This document shows, in pieces, positions 55,854 through 64,000 of a stretch of DNA of 64,000 bases (position 1 is its first letter; each line of letters begins with the position of its first letter). The stretch is from contig JAKPHF010000046.1 of the NCBI GenBank assembly GCA_029550525.1, forward strand, positions 1-64,000, read 5' to 3'. Position numbers and translations under genes: made by a program. This DNA comes from Planctomycetota bacterium. Its GTDB lineage: Bacteria; Planctomycetota; Phycisphaerae; UBA1845; PWPN01. The notes under the pieces were generated by a model. The model did no database searches. It had not been told where the DNA came from and was given only the letters and a program-made list of their open reading frames with translations.

Positions 55854-55999
55854 TCACAACCGCCACAACGCCGATCCGCGACTGACTGGTCCGGTCTTGA
55901 CCGGCTAATGCGAGCCGTCGACAATCCGCTCGGGCCGGTCGCGAGGCTGCGGTGCGGCTTCGATTGCCGGTCGCAGGTCCATTGTTGAAGGGAGAACAC

Positions 56000-56419
56000 A
56001 TGCGATCTGGGCTGTTCTGGACCGTCCTGGGCGGGTCAATGATGTTGTTGGGTTGCAGTTCGTCGGAGAGCGCGAACGTGCAGACGCGCGAAGTGCAGGT
56101 CGCCAAGCCGGCACGCGTGCTGCGTCATGTCGTGTTGTTCAAGTTCAAGGACGACGCCTCGAGCGAGCAGATCCAACAGGTGGTCGATGCGTTTCGGGCC
56201 CTTCCGAGCAAGATCGATTTCATCCAGGACTTCGAATGGGGCACCAACGTCAGCCCGGAGCCGCATTCGCAGGGCCTGACGCACGCGTTCCTGCTGACGT
56301 TCAAGAACGAGGCCGACCGCGACGCCTACCTGCCGCATCCGGCGCACCAGGAATTCGGGCGGATGCTGGGGCCCATTCTCGACAAGGTGACGGTGGTGGA
56401 CTACTGGGCCACCGAATGA
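56000..56419 (+). CDS. Dabb-domain lipoprotein
   Basis: 139 residues from ATG 56000 (GAAGGGAGA upstream). Signal peptide with lipobox MMLLGCSSS, then a stress-responsive A/B-barrel (Dabb) domain: LRHVVLFKFKDDASSEQIQQ, FEWGTNVSPEPHSQGLTHAF, TFKNEADRDAYLPHPAHQEF. Dabb proteins are small ferredoxin-like-fold dimers, often of unknown function. An exported, lipid-anchored form is typical of planctomycetes. It is followed 81 nt later by the sulfatase on the same strand. Confidence 0.9.
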   Translation: MRSGLFWTVLGGSMMLLGCSSSESANVQTREVQVAKPARVLRHVVLFKFKDDASSEQIQQVVDAFRALPSKIDFIQDFEWGTNVSPEPHSQGLTHAFLLTFKNEADRDAYLPHPAHQEFGRMLGPILDKVTVVDYWATE

Positions 56420-56500
56420 GCCGCGATGGCACCAGCAAGCTGCCCCACGGCAGGCGGGTAATGCGAAGCTGACAGCGTACGGCTTCGCGAGGGACGGAAC

Positions 56501-58012
56501 ATGTCGAACGCACACCGGATGATGACCATCTGTCGGCTCATCGCGCTGTTATACTCGCTCATCGGCGCGCTCCCTGCCCTCGCTGCCGCGCGCCCGAATA
56601 TCTTGTTCCTCATGGCCGATCAAATGCGCGGCGACTGCCTGGGCGCCGACGGAAACAAGGTCATCCGAACGCCCCACCTCGACCGGCTGGCCGCCGAGGG
56701 CGCGCGCTTCCGCTGCGCCTACTCGTCCATCCCCTCCTGCGTGCCGGCTCGCACGGCCATCGTCACGGGCCTGGCCCCCTGGCGGCACGGCATGCTGGCC
56801 ATGCGAACCATGGCCCTGAAGTACGAACGCGAGATGCCCGCCCTGTTGGCGGATGCGGGCTATTACACCATGGGCATCGGCAAGATGCACTTTCACCCGC
56901 AACGGGCACTGCGCGGATTCCACCGCGTCCTCCTGGATGAGTCGGGCCGCATCGGCCATCCGGAATTCCGCAGCGACTACCGCGCGTGGTTCTGGTCGGT
57001 CGCCCCGACCCTCGATCCGGACGCCACGGGCATCGGCTGGAACGACTACCGCGGCGCGATTTACGCCCTGCCCGAAGAACTCCACCCGACGCGCTGGACG
57101 GCCAACGCCGCCGTCGCGTTCCTCAACGAGTACAAGGGCCAGGAGCCCTTCTTTCTGAAGGTTTCTTTCGCACGGCCGCACAGCCCGTACGATCCGCCCG
57201 AGCGGTTCATGCGGCTGTATGAGGACGCCGACGTGCCGCCGGCCGCGATCGGCGACTGGGCCGAACGTCACAACGTGACGCCCAAGCCGAACGACTTCAC
57301 CATCTGGCGCGGCAACGTCGGGCCGGAGGTTGCTCGTCACTCGCGCCGGGCGTACTACGGCTCGGTCAGCTTCGTCGATGAACAGATCGGTCGCATCCTG
57401 CAGACGCTCGAGGCTCGCGGTTGGATGGACAACACGCTGATCCTGTTCACCTCCGACCACGGCGACATGCTGGGCGATCACTATCTGTGGCGCAAAACCT
57501 ATGCCTACGAAGGCTCGGCCCGTGTGCCCATGCTCATCCGCTGGCCCCGCTCAGTGGATGCACCGCGCGGCCAGGTGCTGACGCAACCGGTGGAACTGCG
57601 AGACGTCCTGCCCACCTTCCTCGACGCGGCTGGTGTGCCGGTGGCCGAGGGCAATTTTGACGGACGCAGCATGCTCGAGCTGATCCGCGGACGCGCCGAG
57701 AATTGGCGGCGATGGATCGACCTCGAGCACGGGCAGCAATATCCGGATGCCGGCTGGTGGACCGCACTGACCGACGGGGAAGTCAAGTACATCTTCTACG
57801 GCTCGGACGGTCGCGAACAACTGTTCGACCTGAAGAACGACCCCAGCGAGTTGCACGACTTGAGCGCTGACGGTCGGTACGCAGCCACGCTGAGCACGTG
57901 GCGCGAACGCATGGTCGAGCACCTGTCCGAGCGAGGCGAGCCCTTCGTCAAGGACGGCCGCCTCGTCGGCCCGCGCCCCAACGTGACCTACAGCCCACAT
58001 TTTCCGAAGTAG
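56501..58012 (+). CDS. Exported Cys-type sulfatase
   Basis: 503 residues with a signal peptide (CRLIALLYSLIGALPALAAA). Metal-binding start of the fold is RPNILFLMADQMRGDCLGAD. The formylglycine site is Cys80 in SSIPSCVPARTAIVTG (C-x-P-x-R), so activation by a formylglycine-generating enzyme is expected. LILFTSDHGDMLGDHYLWRK carries the second metal Asp-His pair. It probably hydrolyses sulfate esters on polysaccharides in the periplasm or outside. A choline-sulfatase/iduronate-type subfamily fits the LEHGQQYPD and DLKNDPSELHDLSADG segments. Confidence 0.93.
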   Translation: MSNAHRMMTICRLIALLYSLIGALPALAAARPNILFLMADQMRGDCLGADGNKVIRTPHLDRLAAEGARFRCAYSSIPSCVPARTAIVTGLAPWRHGMLAMRTMALKYEREMPALLADAGYYTMGIGKMHFHPQRALRGFHRVLLDESGRIGHPEFRSDYRAWFWSVAPTLDPDATGIGWNDYRGAIYALPEELHPTRWTANAAVAFLNEYKGQEPFFLKVSFARPHSPYDPPERFMRLYEDADVPPAAIGDWAERHNVTPKPNDFTIWRGNVGPEVARHSRRAYYGSVSFVDEQIGRILQTLEARGWMDNTLILFTSDHGDMLGDHYLWRKTYAYEGSARVPMLIRWPRSVDAPRGQVLTQPVELRDVLPTFLDAAGVPVAEGNFDGRSMLELIRGRAENWRRWIDLEHGQQYPDAGWWTALTDGEVKYIFYGSDGREQLFDLKNDPSELHDLSADGRYAATLSTWRERMVEHLSERGEPFVKDGRLVGPRPNVTYSPHFPK

Positions 58013-58016
58013 TCAG

Positions 58017-58231
58017 TTGTCAGTGGCCAGTGGCCACTGGCGAGCGGCGATTGCCAGCTTCGGGGGGGCGAACATCTTGCCCGCCTTGTACAGTGACTGA
58101 TATAGTGCACATGCCAGCACCTGCGTCCGCAGGACACCGCACGAAATAGCGTCGCCGCGTTGGCTCAGCATCCGGCACATATCGAAGCTCTCTCCTGGCC
58201 CGAAATAGGCGGGCGGGACGCCCGCCCCCCG
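58017..58231. repeat. Repeats after the sulfatase gene
   Basis: Three elements: an overlapping AGTGGCC tandem/palindrome at 58017-58041 (CAGTGGCCAGTGGCCACTGG), a family-A copy at 58061-58084 (GGGCGAACATCTTGCCCGCC), and another at 58209-58231 (GCGGGCGGGACGCCCGCC). They fill the gap between the convergent sulfatase and metallopeptidase-like genes. Confidence 0.8.
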
Positions 58232-58253
58232 GGATGGGACTACTGCCAACGAA

Positions 58254-61200
58254 CTACTCTCGACACCCTTCGACGGGCGGCTCTCCCGGACCGGCGGCAC
58301 ACGCGATGAAAATCTCCACGTCGGCCTGATCGACGTCGAGGTCGCCGTCCAGACGGGCCTCGAGGCAGGCCGGATCGACGACGGCTTGCCCACCGCTCAA
58401 GCAGATCTGGAAGGCTCCGAAGTCCTCCATGTCCACGTCGTGGTCGTGGTCCATGTCGCCGACCAGCGGAGGAGGCAGCGGCCCGACGCCCCAAATCTCG
58501 ATGTCGTCGATATTCCAGCCGCAGTACTGCCAGTTTGCATCGGTCGTGCCCATGGTCCACCGCAGATAGACGGTCGGCCGGTTGTCAGCCACCGCCGAGA
58601 TGTCAAATTCCTGCGGCACCCAGGCGTTATCCGCGACTTCACTGGTGGCCTGCCACAGCGTCGTGAACGACGAGCCGTTGTTGCTCACCCTCACGTAAGC
58701 GTTATCAAAACCGTTCCCTTCAACCCCAAGCCAGCGATAAAACCGCAACCGCGTCTGCGTGATGCCCGTGCAGTCGAGGGGCGTGCTGGTCAGATGCCGT
58801 TCGGGAAGATTGCTGGTGTAATCGCCCGCGAGGTTGTATCCGAAAACGTTCTGGCCGGTGAATCCCGAGACCGGATCGGGATAGCCGTGGCTGCCTCCGC
58901 CACCCTGCGGCACACCGAAGGCCCAGGCCCCCTGCCGCGTCCAGCCCGGATCGCTGTCCAGGTCAAAGCGATAGATCAACTCAATTCCACCGACGCGCAC
59001 GCTGGCGACGGCCGGAGCTGAATCGACACCGTCGTTGACCTTGAACTCGAAGCTTTCATCGTAGCGAGCGGCTGGGCGCGATACGTAGCGAACCACGTTG
59101 CCGCCGCCGGTGAGGGTATACGGCACCGTGGTGATCGGCAGTCCCGTGGCCGGATCCGCAAGCACGCCTTCCGCCGGCAACGAAACGATCGTCGTCGAAA
59201 GCGGCAACGCATAGGCCGAGACGCCGGGCAGCACGAACTCGGCGTAGGAATTGACCGCGACGTCCACCGACACCGATTGGGCCGTCGGAGGCGTGGCTCC
59301 CTGCGACTCGTAGATCCGCAACTCGGCTAGCTTCGACCAGTGAGCCTCCTCGCACGTGATGCGAACATAGCGAGCCGTGGTCGGCGCCCCCGCGTAGCGG
59401 ACGGTGAAGGCGTCCAGATCAGGGTCGGCGGGATCCATGTCGCGACGATCAGACGAGGCCCGATTCCAACTGACCGACTCGCGAGCGAACAAGGTCTGCT
59501 CGCCGGTGAATGCGCTTGTGGTCGAGGCCTCGATGCGGAATTTCTGGAAGAAGTCGCCACCGTATCCGTTCTGGAAGAGATCGACCGCGGCGAACGTCCG
59601 GTTCGAACCCAGATCGACCTGGATCCAAGTGCCCACGGGAGAGTTGCCGCCGTCCCAACGTGTGTTGGGGTTGCCGTCCACCAGGTATGCCGCCCCGCTG
59701 CCGCTGCTCGCGGTCGCGGTGCGTCCCAGTGCGATGTTGTCGCCCAGGGCTACGGGTGCAATCTGCACGCGGACATCGCAGGTGGCTTCCGCTGTATGGC
59801 CTGACCAATACTTCTTGTTGAACTCGGTCACCCGCAGAAATGCGTAGTCCTTTTGACCCTGCGCCTTCACGCTGATGAGGAAGCTGCCGTTGGTGCCCAC
59901 GACGTTGATGCGTCCCCATGGATTGGGCTTGAGCGTGTGGCCGGTGTACGTCGTGAACGGGCCGTTCTCGAGCGTGTTGATGTTCGGAAGCGTGACCACG
60001 CCGTCGGCGTCCGCCTGTCCTTCGAAGATCGGCTGCCATGGATAAGGAACGCCGGAGTTGTTGGTCTCCGAGGTCTGTCCGCCGGAACTCTGCCAAATCT
60101 TGAACTCGGCGAAGGGCAGCGGTGAGCCGGTCGCATCGACGGCGCGAAGCCGGGCCACGTCGGGCACGTCGTACAGCATTTCGCCGTAGAACCCCCGGCG
60201 ATACCCGCAGTTGGAGTTGAGGGCGCCGCAGGTCCAGTCTTCCAGAAGGCCGGTCGGCTCGTACGACGGGTTGAACCGTGTGTCATCACCCGCCATCAGG
60301 CCCATGAATGACGGGTAGTATCCGCGCGTGATGTAGGTAGTGCCGCCGTCCTTGACTTTGACCCGCGACGGAGCCACCGGCGTGCCGGACTCCATGTTCA
60401 TGCTGTACAGGTCGATCATCCCCATCTGGTGCGTGCATTCGTGCAGCCACGCCCATTCGAGGATCTTCGAAAACTTGTCCACGTAGGCCTGATCGGGGAG
60501 CATGCCCCACTCGCCGTCGATCAGGAAGTTCGTCTGGCCGCCGGGAATGTGGTTGCCGCCCTGAAGCGTTCCATCCGGAACGATCTGGATCTTCTGTACC
60601 CGGACCCGCTCGAGACAGCCGTCCTCGGCGAAGCCGGCAAACCGCGACATCTCCAGGTAGGTCTCGTTCCAGATCGATACGTACCAGTTCACCCAGTCCT
60701 CGAACGAGAATGTGCCGAGCTGATTGACCTGGGCGTTGAACATGTCGTACATCGACTGCTCGGCATAAATGCCCATGCAGGGCGCTTCGATAAACTGCGA
60801 CAACGCGTTGTTGTTGCGGCTGTAGTCGGCGATCGCGTCGTCCGGGTCCACCTCGAACGTGACCCAGCGGTCGCGGTGATCGAGTGAGTTGCGATGGGAA
60901 TCGGTACCGCCGAGGTAATCGTTGGCGTCCCAGACCCAGTTGAACGCGAAAGTCTTCTCCTCACCCGCGGCGATGCCCACCGGCTCCTGCCCGGTCGCCA
61001 CGACCTGGCCATTGATCATCCAGCGGTAGTTGAACGGGCCCGACGCGCCGCTGAGTCCCTTGTTTCGCACGTGGGCGGTGAAAGTCACCACGTCGCCGTT
61101 GGCCGGCCACTTCGGCATGTCCGCGAAGCCGGGCGACTTCAACAGCCCGACCGACTCGTCGTGGAACGTCCTGTATTGATAGGCGTTCGGATTGTAGCGG

Positions 61201-62006
61201 TAATACTCGGGTGTCCGCGAGATATACGTCACATCCAGATCGCTGGTACGGGCGGGCGGCGTGATCGAGTTGTACGTCACGATGAGTTCGGGCCGCAGGC
61301 TCACCACCGGTGACTCGCTCGAGTGAGCGCGGTTCTCGCCCGAGGGCGTGCCATCGAACTCGATCACCCATCCGAAGTTGCGATGTTGCGCGGCATAGAA
61401 GATCGCCACGTCCTGGCCGAGCCCGTTGATCTGCCACGTTCCTGCCGAGGCGTTGTAGTTGGCGGACGTGGTCGTGACGACCGTGGGGGCGGAGGCCCGA
61501 TCAACGCCCGCCATCGCCGCTCCCGGCGCCGCCCAGGTCAGCGCTTCGCCGGGCCGGGCACTGTAGAAGCGATGGTTCCAGGAGCAGGCCCAATGTTGCG
61601 GCTGCGGCACGGCCTCCATGCTCCCCTGCCGCCAGGGCTGCAGCAGCCGATAAACCCGCACGCTGTTGCCGAGAGACCACGCTCCCGCAACCGGATGCAG
61701 TCGCAGCGATGCGAAGGTGATCTGCTTGTGTGGACCGATCGCCCGGTGCAACTCGCGGAATTGGATCAGCACCTTCGTGCCCGCAGCGGCATCGAGCGTC
61801 AGCGTCGCCCGGCCGAAATTCGCATCCGGCTGCGCCGGGCTGATGGTTGCATCCTGCGTACCGTAGTAGTTGTAGCTTTCGTTCGGATAGGTGGTCGGAT
61901 AAGGCGTGATGGACAAACCGTTCTGCAGCGTCCGTGTTTCGGCGCGCCCGGAAGCTGACACCCACAAAACCACCACGACTGCAATCAACGAACAAACGCT
62001 TCGCAT
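58254..62006 (-). CDS. Large secreted multidomain protein with metzincin-type zinc motif and dockerin-like tail
   Basis: 1250 residues from ATG 62006 (GAGGGGGAAG upstream) with a signal peptide (CSLIAVVVVLWVSASGRAE). A DNRLRE-like beta domain at ~30-220 (YYGTQDATISPAQPDANFGR, TKVLIQFRELHRAIGP) is followed by a CARDB-like segment. A region at ~400-700 holds H522-E-C-T-H526-Q-M-G-M-I-D532, the HExxHxxGxxD zinc signature of snapalysin-type metzincins. An F5/8C domain comes next (ALGRTATASSGSGAAYLVDG to ARYVRITCEEAHWSKLAELR), then a cadherin/Ig-like domain, a MAM-like beta domain, and a tail of two dockerin-like repeats (GDMDHDHDVDMEDFGAFQIC, RLDGDLDVDQADVEIFIACA). Peptidase activity is inferred from the motif only. 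Confidence 0.78.
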   Translation of the reverse strand: MRSVCSLIAVVVVLWVSASGRAETRTLQNGLSITPYPTTYPNESYNYYGTQDATISPAQPDANFGRATLTLDAAAGTKVLIQFRELHRAIGPHKQITFASLRLHPVAGAWSLGNSVRVYRLLQPWRQGSMEAVPQPQHWACSWNHRFYSARPGEALTWAAPGAAMAGVDRASAPTVVTTTSANYNASAGTWQINGLGQDVAIFYAAQHRNFGWVIEFDGTPSGENRAHSSESPVVSLRPELIVTYNSITPPARTSDLDVTYISRTPEYYRYNPNAYQYRTFHDESVGLLKSPGFADMPKWPANGDVVTFTAHVRNKGLSGASGPFNYRWMINGQVVATGQEPVGIAAGEEKTFAFNWVWDANDYLGGTDSHRNSLDHRDRWVTFEVDPDDAIADYSRNNNALSQFIEAPCMGIYAEQSMYDMFNAQVNQLGTFSFEDWVNWYVSIWNETYLEMSRFAGFAEDGCLERVRVQKIQIVPDGTLQGGNHIPGGQTNFLIDGEWGMLPDQAYVDKFSKILEWAWLHECTHQMGMIDLYSMNMESGTPVAPSRVKVKDGGTTYITRGYYPSFMGLMAGDDTRFNPSYEPTGLLEDWTCGALNSNCGYRRGFYGEMLYDVPDVARLRAVDATGSPLPFAEFKIWQSSGGQTSETNNSGVPYPWQPIFEGQADADGVVTLPNINTLENGPFTTYTGHTLKPNPWGRINVVGTNGSFLISVKAQGQKDYAFLRVTEFNKKYWSGHTAEATCDVRVQIAPVALGDNIALGRTATASSGSGAAYLVDGNPNTRWDGGNSPVGTWIQVDLGSNRTFAAVDLFQNGYGGDFFQKFRIEASTTSAFTGEQTLFARESVSWNRASSDRRDMDPADPDLDAFTVRYAGAPTTARYVRITCEEAHWSKLAELRIYESQGATPPTAQSVSVDVAVNSYAEFVLPGVSAYALPLSTTIVSLPAEGVLADPATGLPITTVPYTLTGGGNVVRYVSRPAARYDESFEFKVNDGVDSAPAVASVRVGGIELIYRFDLDSDPGWTRQGAWAFGVPQGGGGSHGYPDPVSGFTGQNVFGYNLAGDYTSNLPERHLTSTPLDCTGITQTRLRFYRWLGVEGNGFDNAYVRVSNNGSSFTTLWQATSEVADNAWVPQEFDISAVADNRPTVYLRWTMGTTDANWQYCGWNIDDIEIWGVGPLPPPLVGDMDHDHDVDMEDFGAFQICLSGGQAVVDPACLEARLDGDLDVDQADVEIFIACAAGPGEPPVEGCRE

Positions 62007-62050
62007 ACTTCCCCCTCGTGTGGGCAACGCCGGACGGTACAGCGTTCGGT

Positions 62051-62224
62051 GAATGAGTTGTGAGCTATGAACTGGACATATCGCTGACAGCGGGTCGCTG
62101 AGAGCTGCGGGGATACCGACGCCGCCCAGCGCATCAGCTTCCACTCGAGCGGCGTTGCGCGGATGGCGGCCTCGGGGGGCGGGAACTCCACCCGACTTGG
62201 CGGGCAAGATGCCCGCCCCCCGAG
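62051..62224. repeat. AGCTC-type and family-A repeats between the two dockerin-tailed genes
   Basis: 62051-62113 has AGCTC/GAGCT-type units (TGAGTTGTGAGCTATGAACT, CGCTGAGAGCTGC). 62171-62224 has two interleaved family-A motifs, CTCGGGGGGCGGG and GGCGGGCAAGATGCCCGCC, whose outer arms are complementary and could pair. Confidence 0.8.
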
Positions 62225-62277
62225 AGACCGTGACTCGTGGCTCGCGCCCGTTCATCGAACGGGGCTTGCAATCGACC

Positions 62278-64000
62278 TCAATCCATGCAGTTCGGATCGG
62301 CCGTCCCACCGATGGTGTAGCAACGCTGGAACCTGGCAAAGTCGTTCATATCCACCACGCCGTCGCGATCGAAGTCGGCCGCGATCTTGCCTTGCGGATC
62401 TGCCGGCGGACAGTCGGGAGGCAAGGCTTGCGGATCGTACGGGATGGCCGGCCCCGAAACGCACGCCTGGAAGATATTGAAGTCGTCGCGGTCCACATCG
62501 CCGTCTTCATCGAGATCGGCCGACGGCGGCGGCACCTCGAACGGTCCGTACACCCAGATCACGTCGGTGTACGGATCATCGGGGCTGCCACCTTGCTTGA
62601 TGAAGACCTTGCCGTCGTGGAAGGCGATGCTGGTGCCGCTTCCGGTCGGTGCCGGCAGGTTGCCCTGGAGGAATCGACCCGATTCGATGTCATAGATGGC
62701 AAAGTGGCTGCTCGGCGGTCCCCAGCCTTCGTTGTTCGCCGGCGATCGGCCCGCGACGATAAACAATCCGCCCTCGGCGCCAATCTGCGAAATGCCCGCC
62801 CAGCCCGGCGGAACGGCACAGATCGCAGAACCGTACCCGATTTCCCACGGCAGCTGTGCCAAGTTCTCCGCCGTCGAGTTGGCATGATCCCAGTCGTCCC
62901 AGTTGGACCCGAAGTAGTTGTTGCGAATCAGTGTGGTCGGATCCACCCTCCACAGCCGATCGCCTGTCCCGCGCGGTTCCGTGACCCAGTCGTTCTTGAT
63001 GCCGTAGAGCAGACCGTCGCCCGGCCCGGCGGTCATCTGGGCCGCCCGGCTGAACCAGTTGGGGTCGGTTCCGAGAATGTTGCTGAACGCCGCACGCTGG
63101 CAGGTGACGGCATCGAGGTTGTCGAGGTCGGCAATGGTGATGTAGCCGCCCTGGTTGACCGCCGCGGCATGAGTGTTGCCGTACACCGTGCCGCCAATCA
63201 CGACATAGCCCGTGTTGCCGAACAGCCGGCTGCCGCGGTGCGTCCACGTGCCAGTTTCGATGTCGTAGGTGGTCAGCACGTCGGCTTCACCGTCGTGACG
63301 CCGGGTGATCAGCATCCCCTGACCGTAAGCCAGCGCTCCGTTATCGCCCGAGTTGCCGCCCGGCGCGCTAGGCAGCGGGGTCCAGGTTACCCCGCCGTCT
63401 TCGGTGGCGTACAGATCGCCATAGCTGTTGCGATAGTAGTAGAGCCTGGTCCCGTCCGAGGCCAGCGAGGTTCCAAACGCGCCCTCGATCGGCGCCTGGC
63501 GGGTCTTGATGGTCAGGACCGACAATGGATCGTTGACCTGCACACTCCAACTCACCGTGCCGGACCCGCCGGGGTTGATCGCCTCTACCGTGATTTCGAA
63601 CGTCTGCCCGACGTCGGCCGGGCTCGGCGTCCAGCCGTAAACACGACCGGTGTTGCTGACCTTCAGCCCCTCCGGACCGGCCACCTTGGCCCACCGGCCC
63701 GCGGGGTCGCCGCCGGCCACCTCCAACTGAACCACGTACTCGGTGTACACGCCCACGGTGTCCAGAGCAGGCATTGCCGCCACTACCGGGGCAACGAAAG
63801 GCCGCATCGCCAGGGCGTAGAGCGTGCCATGCGTACCTTCCTGACCGTCAATGAAGTAGATCGTGCCGTCTGGACCGACGGTCAGATCACGGAAGTTGTA
63901 GGCCCCGTTCTGGGGAGCGGGATCGTCAGGACTGAACCACTCCTGCAAGCGGCCGCCGCCTTGGGCGTCCTGAATGTAGATGCGCCGCTTGGTGGGCGGA
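62278..64000 (-). CDS. C-terminal part of a large secreted dockerin-tailed protein (runs off the window)
   Basis: The frame is open to the right edge (RIYIQDAQGGGRLQEWFSPD), so the start lies outside; 574 residues are visible. The first part resembles the end of a glucose/sorbosone-dehydrogenase-like beta-propeller (FRDLTVGPDGTIYFIDGQEG). A putative Ig-like domain follows (WAKVAGPEGLKVSNTGRVYG, FEITVEAINPGGSGTVSWSV), then a ~330-residue Kelch- or sialidase-like region with repeated blades (GTSLASDGTRLYYYRNSYGD, VVIGGTVYGNTHAAAVNQGG). The tail has two dockerin-like repeats (DLDEDGDVDRDDFNIFQACV, DFDRDGVVDMNDFARFQRCY). Secreted and carbohydrate- or surface-related; activity unknown. Confidence 0.8.
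   Translation of the reverse strand, partial: PPTKRRIYIQDAQGGGRLQEWFSPDDPAPQNGAYNFRDLTVGPDGTIYFIDGQEGTHGTLYALAMRPFVAPVVAAMPALDTVGVYTEYVVQLEVAGGDPAGRWAKVAGPEGLKVSNTGRVYGWTPSPADVGQTFEITVEAINPGGSGTVSWSVQVNDPLSVLTIKTRQAPIEGAFGTSLASDGTRLYYYRNSYGDLYATEDGGVTWTPLPSAPGGNSGDNGALAYGQGMLITRRHDGEADVLTTYDIETGTWTHRGSRLFGNTGYVVIGGTVYGNTHAAAVNQGGYITIADLDNLDAVTCQRAAFSNILGTDPNWFSRAAQMTAGPGDGLLYGIKNDWVTEPRGTGDRLWRVDPTTLIRNNYFGSNWDDWDHANSTAENLAQLPWEIGYGSAICAVPPGWAGISQIGAEGGLFIVAGRSPANNEGWGPPSSHFAIYDIESGRFLQGNLPAPTGSGTSIAFHDGKVFIKQGGSPDDPYTDVIWVYGPFEVPPPSADLDEDGDVDRDDFNIFQACVSGPAIPYDPQALPPDCPPADPQGKIAADFDRDGVVDMNDFARFQRCYTIGGTADPNCMD

Overview
The window is GC-rich bacterial chromosome from a Gram-negative lineage, most likely Planctomycetota. 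That assignment is an inference from gene content: an LptF/LptG pair and KdsB (an LPS-type outer membrane), a HYExAFE-motif protein, a Cys-type sulfatase, secreted glycoside hydrolases, very large secreted multidomain proteins with dockerin-like tails, and a CAAX-protease relative of the type linked to protein sorting. I saw no rRNA or tRNA gene, phage or complete insertion sequence.

Layout. 1-844 is the leader-distal part of a CRISPR array (12 repeats visible, running off the left edge; no cas genes here). 1069-1678 is a decayed DUF6880-like gene. 2057-4883 holds lptF-lptG. 5261-7048 is a secreted GH99-like protein, followed by an orphan AAA ATPase. 8522-11572 is a three-gene exopolysaccharide operon (GT4, WecG/TagA-type transferase, lipid-carrier sugar transferase). 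11591-17585 encodes envelope proteins (C-terminally anchored secreted protein, NlpC/P60 peptidase, TolC-like lipoprotein, TPR protein). 17679-26491 is housekeeping (HAD phosphatase, HYExAFE, hisS, YkgJ-like, rsmD, cca, MFS, pyrG), then kdsB, a GH36 alpha-galactosidase, asnS, arfB, DUF488 and small genes to 34661. 34904-43524 holds a CPBP protease, carB, a tandem PTPS/QueD-like protein, a sigma-70 factor and rpsA. 44024-48897 holds a lipoprotein, ferredoxin, an epimerase, and a HEAT-repeat protein coupled to a small membrane protein. 49044-53666 holds haem genes, including a HemD-HemE fusion. 53791-55460 is a PiT phosphate transporter with its PhoU-like partner. 56000-64000 has a Dabb lipoprotein, a sulfatase, a 1250-residue secreted protein with a metzincin-type zinc motif, and the C-terminal part of a second dockerin-tailed protein.

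How it fits together. LptF/G, KdsB, the glycosyltransferases, TolC-like and NlpC/P60 proteins build or remodel the envelope. The GH99-like, GH36, sulfatase and dockerin-tailed proteins suggest degradation of complex sulfated or decorated polysaccharides. Most of the rest is core translation, nucleotide and haem metabolism.

The most unusual signal is a set of short interspersed repeats sitting between genes: a GGCGGGC..GCCCGCC palindrome, a roughly 50-nt double palindrome containing GCACGCTTCCAGCGTG, runs of AGCTCATAGCTC, and CTCAAGCCTCAGGT units. Two of these families also seem to have entered genes: a perfect 14-bp tandem lies in-frame inside carB, and the cca reading frame ends in repeat-like DNA. 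Other notable points are a sigma-factor gene with no ATG/GTG/TTG start (best candidate ATC), a coiled-coil insertion in AsnRS, and the HemD-HemE fusion.
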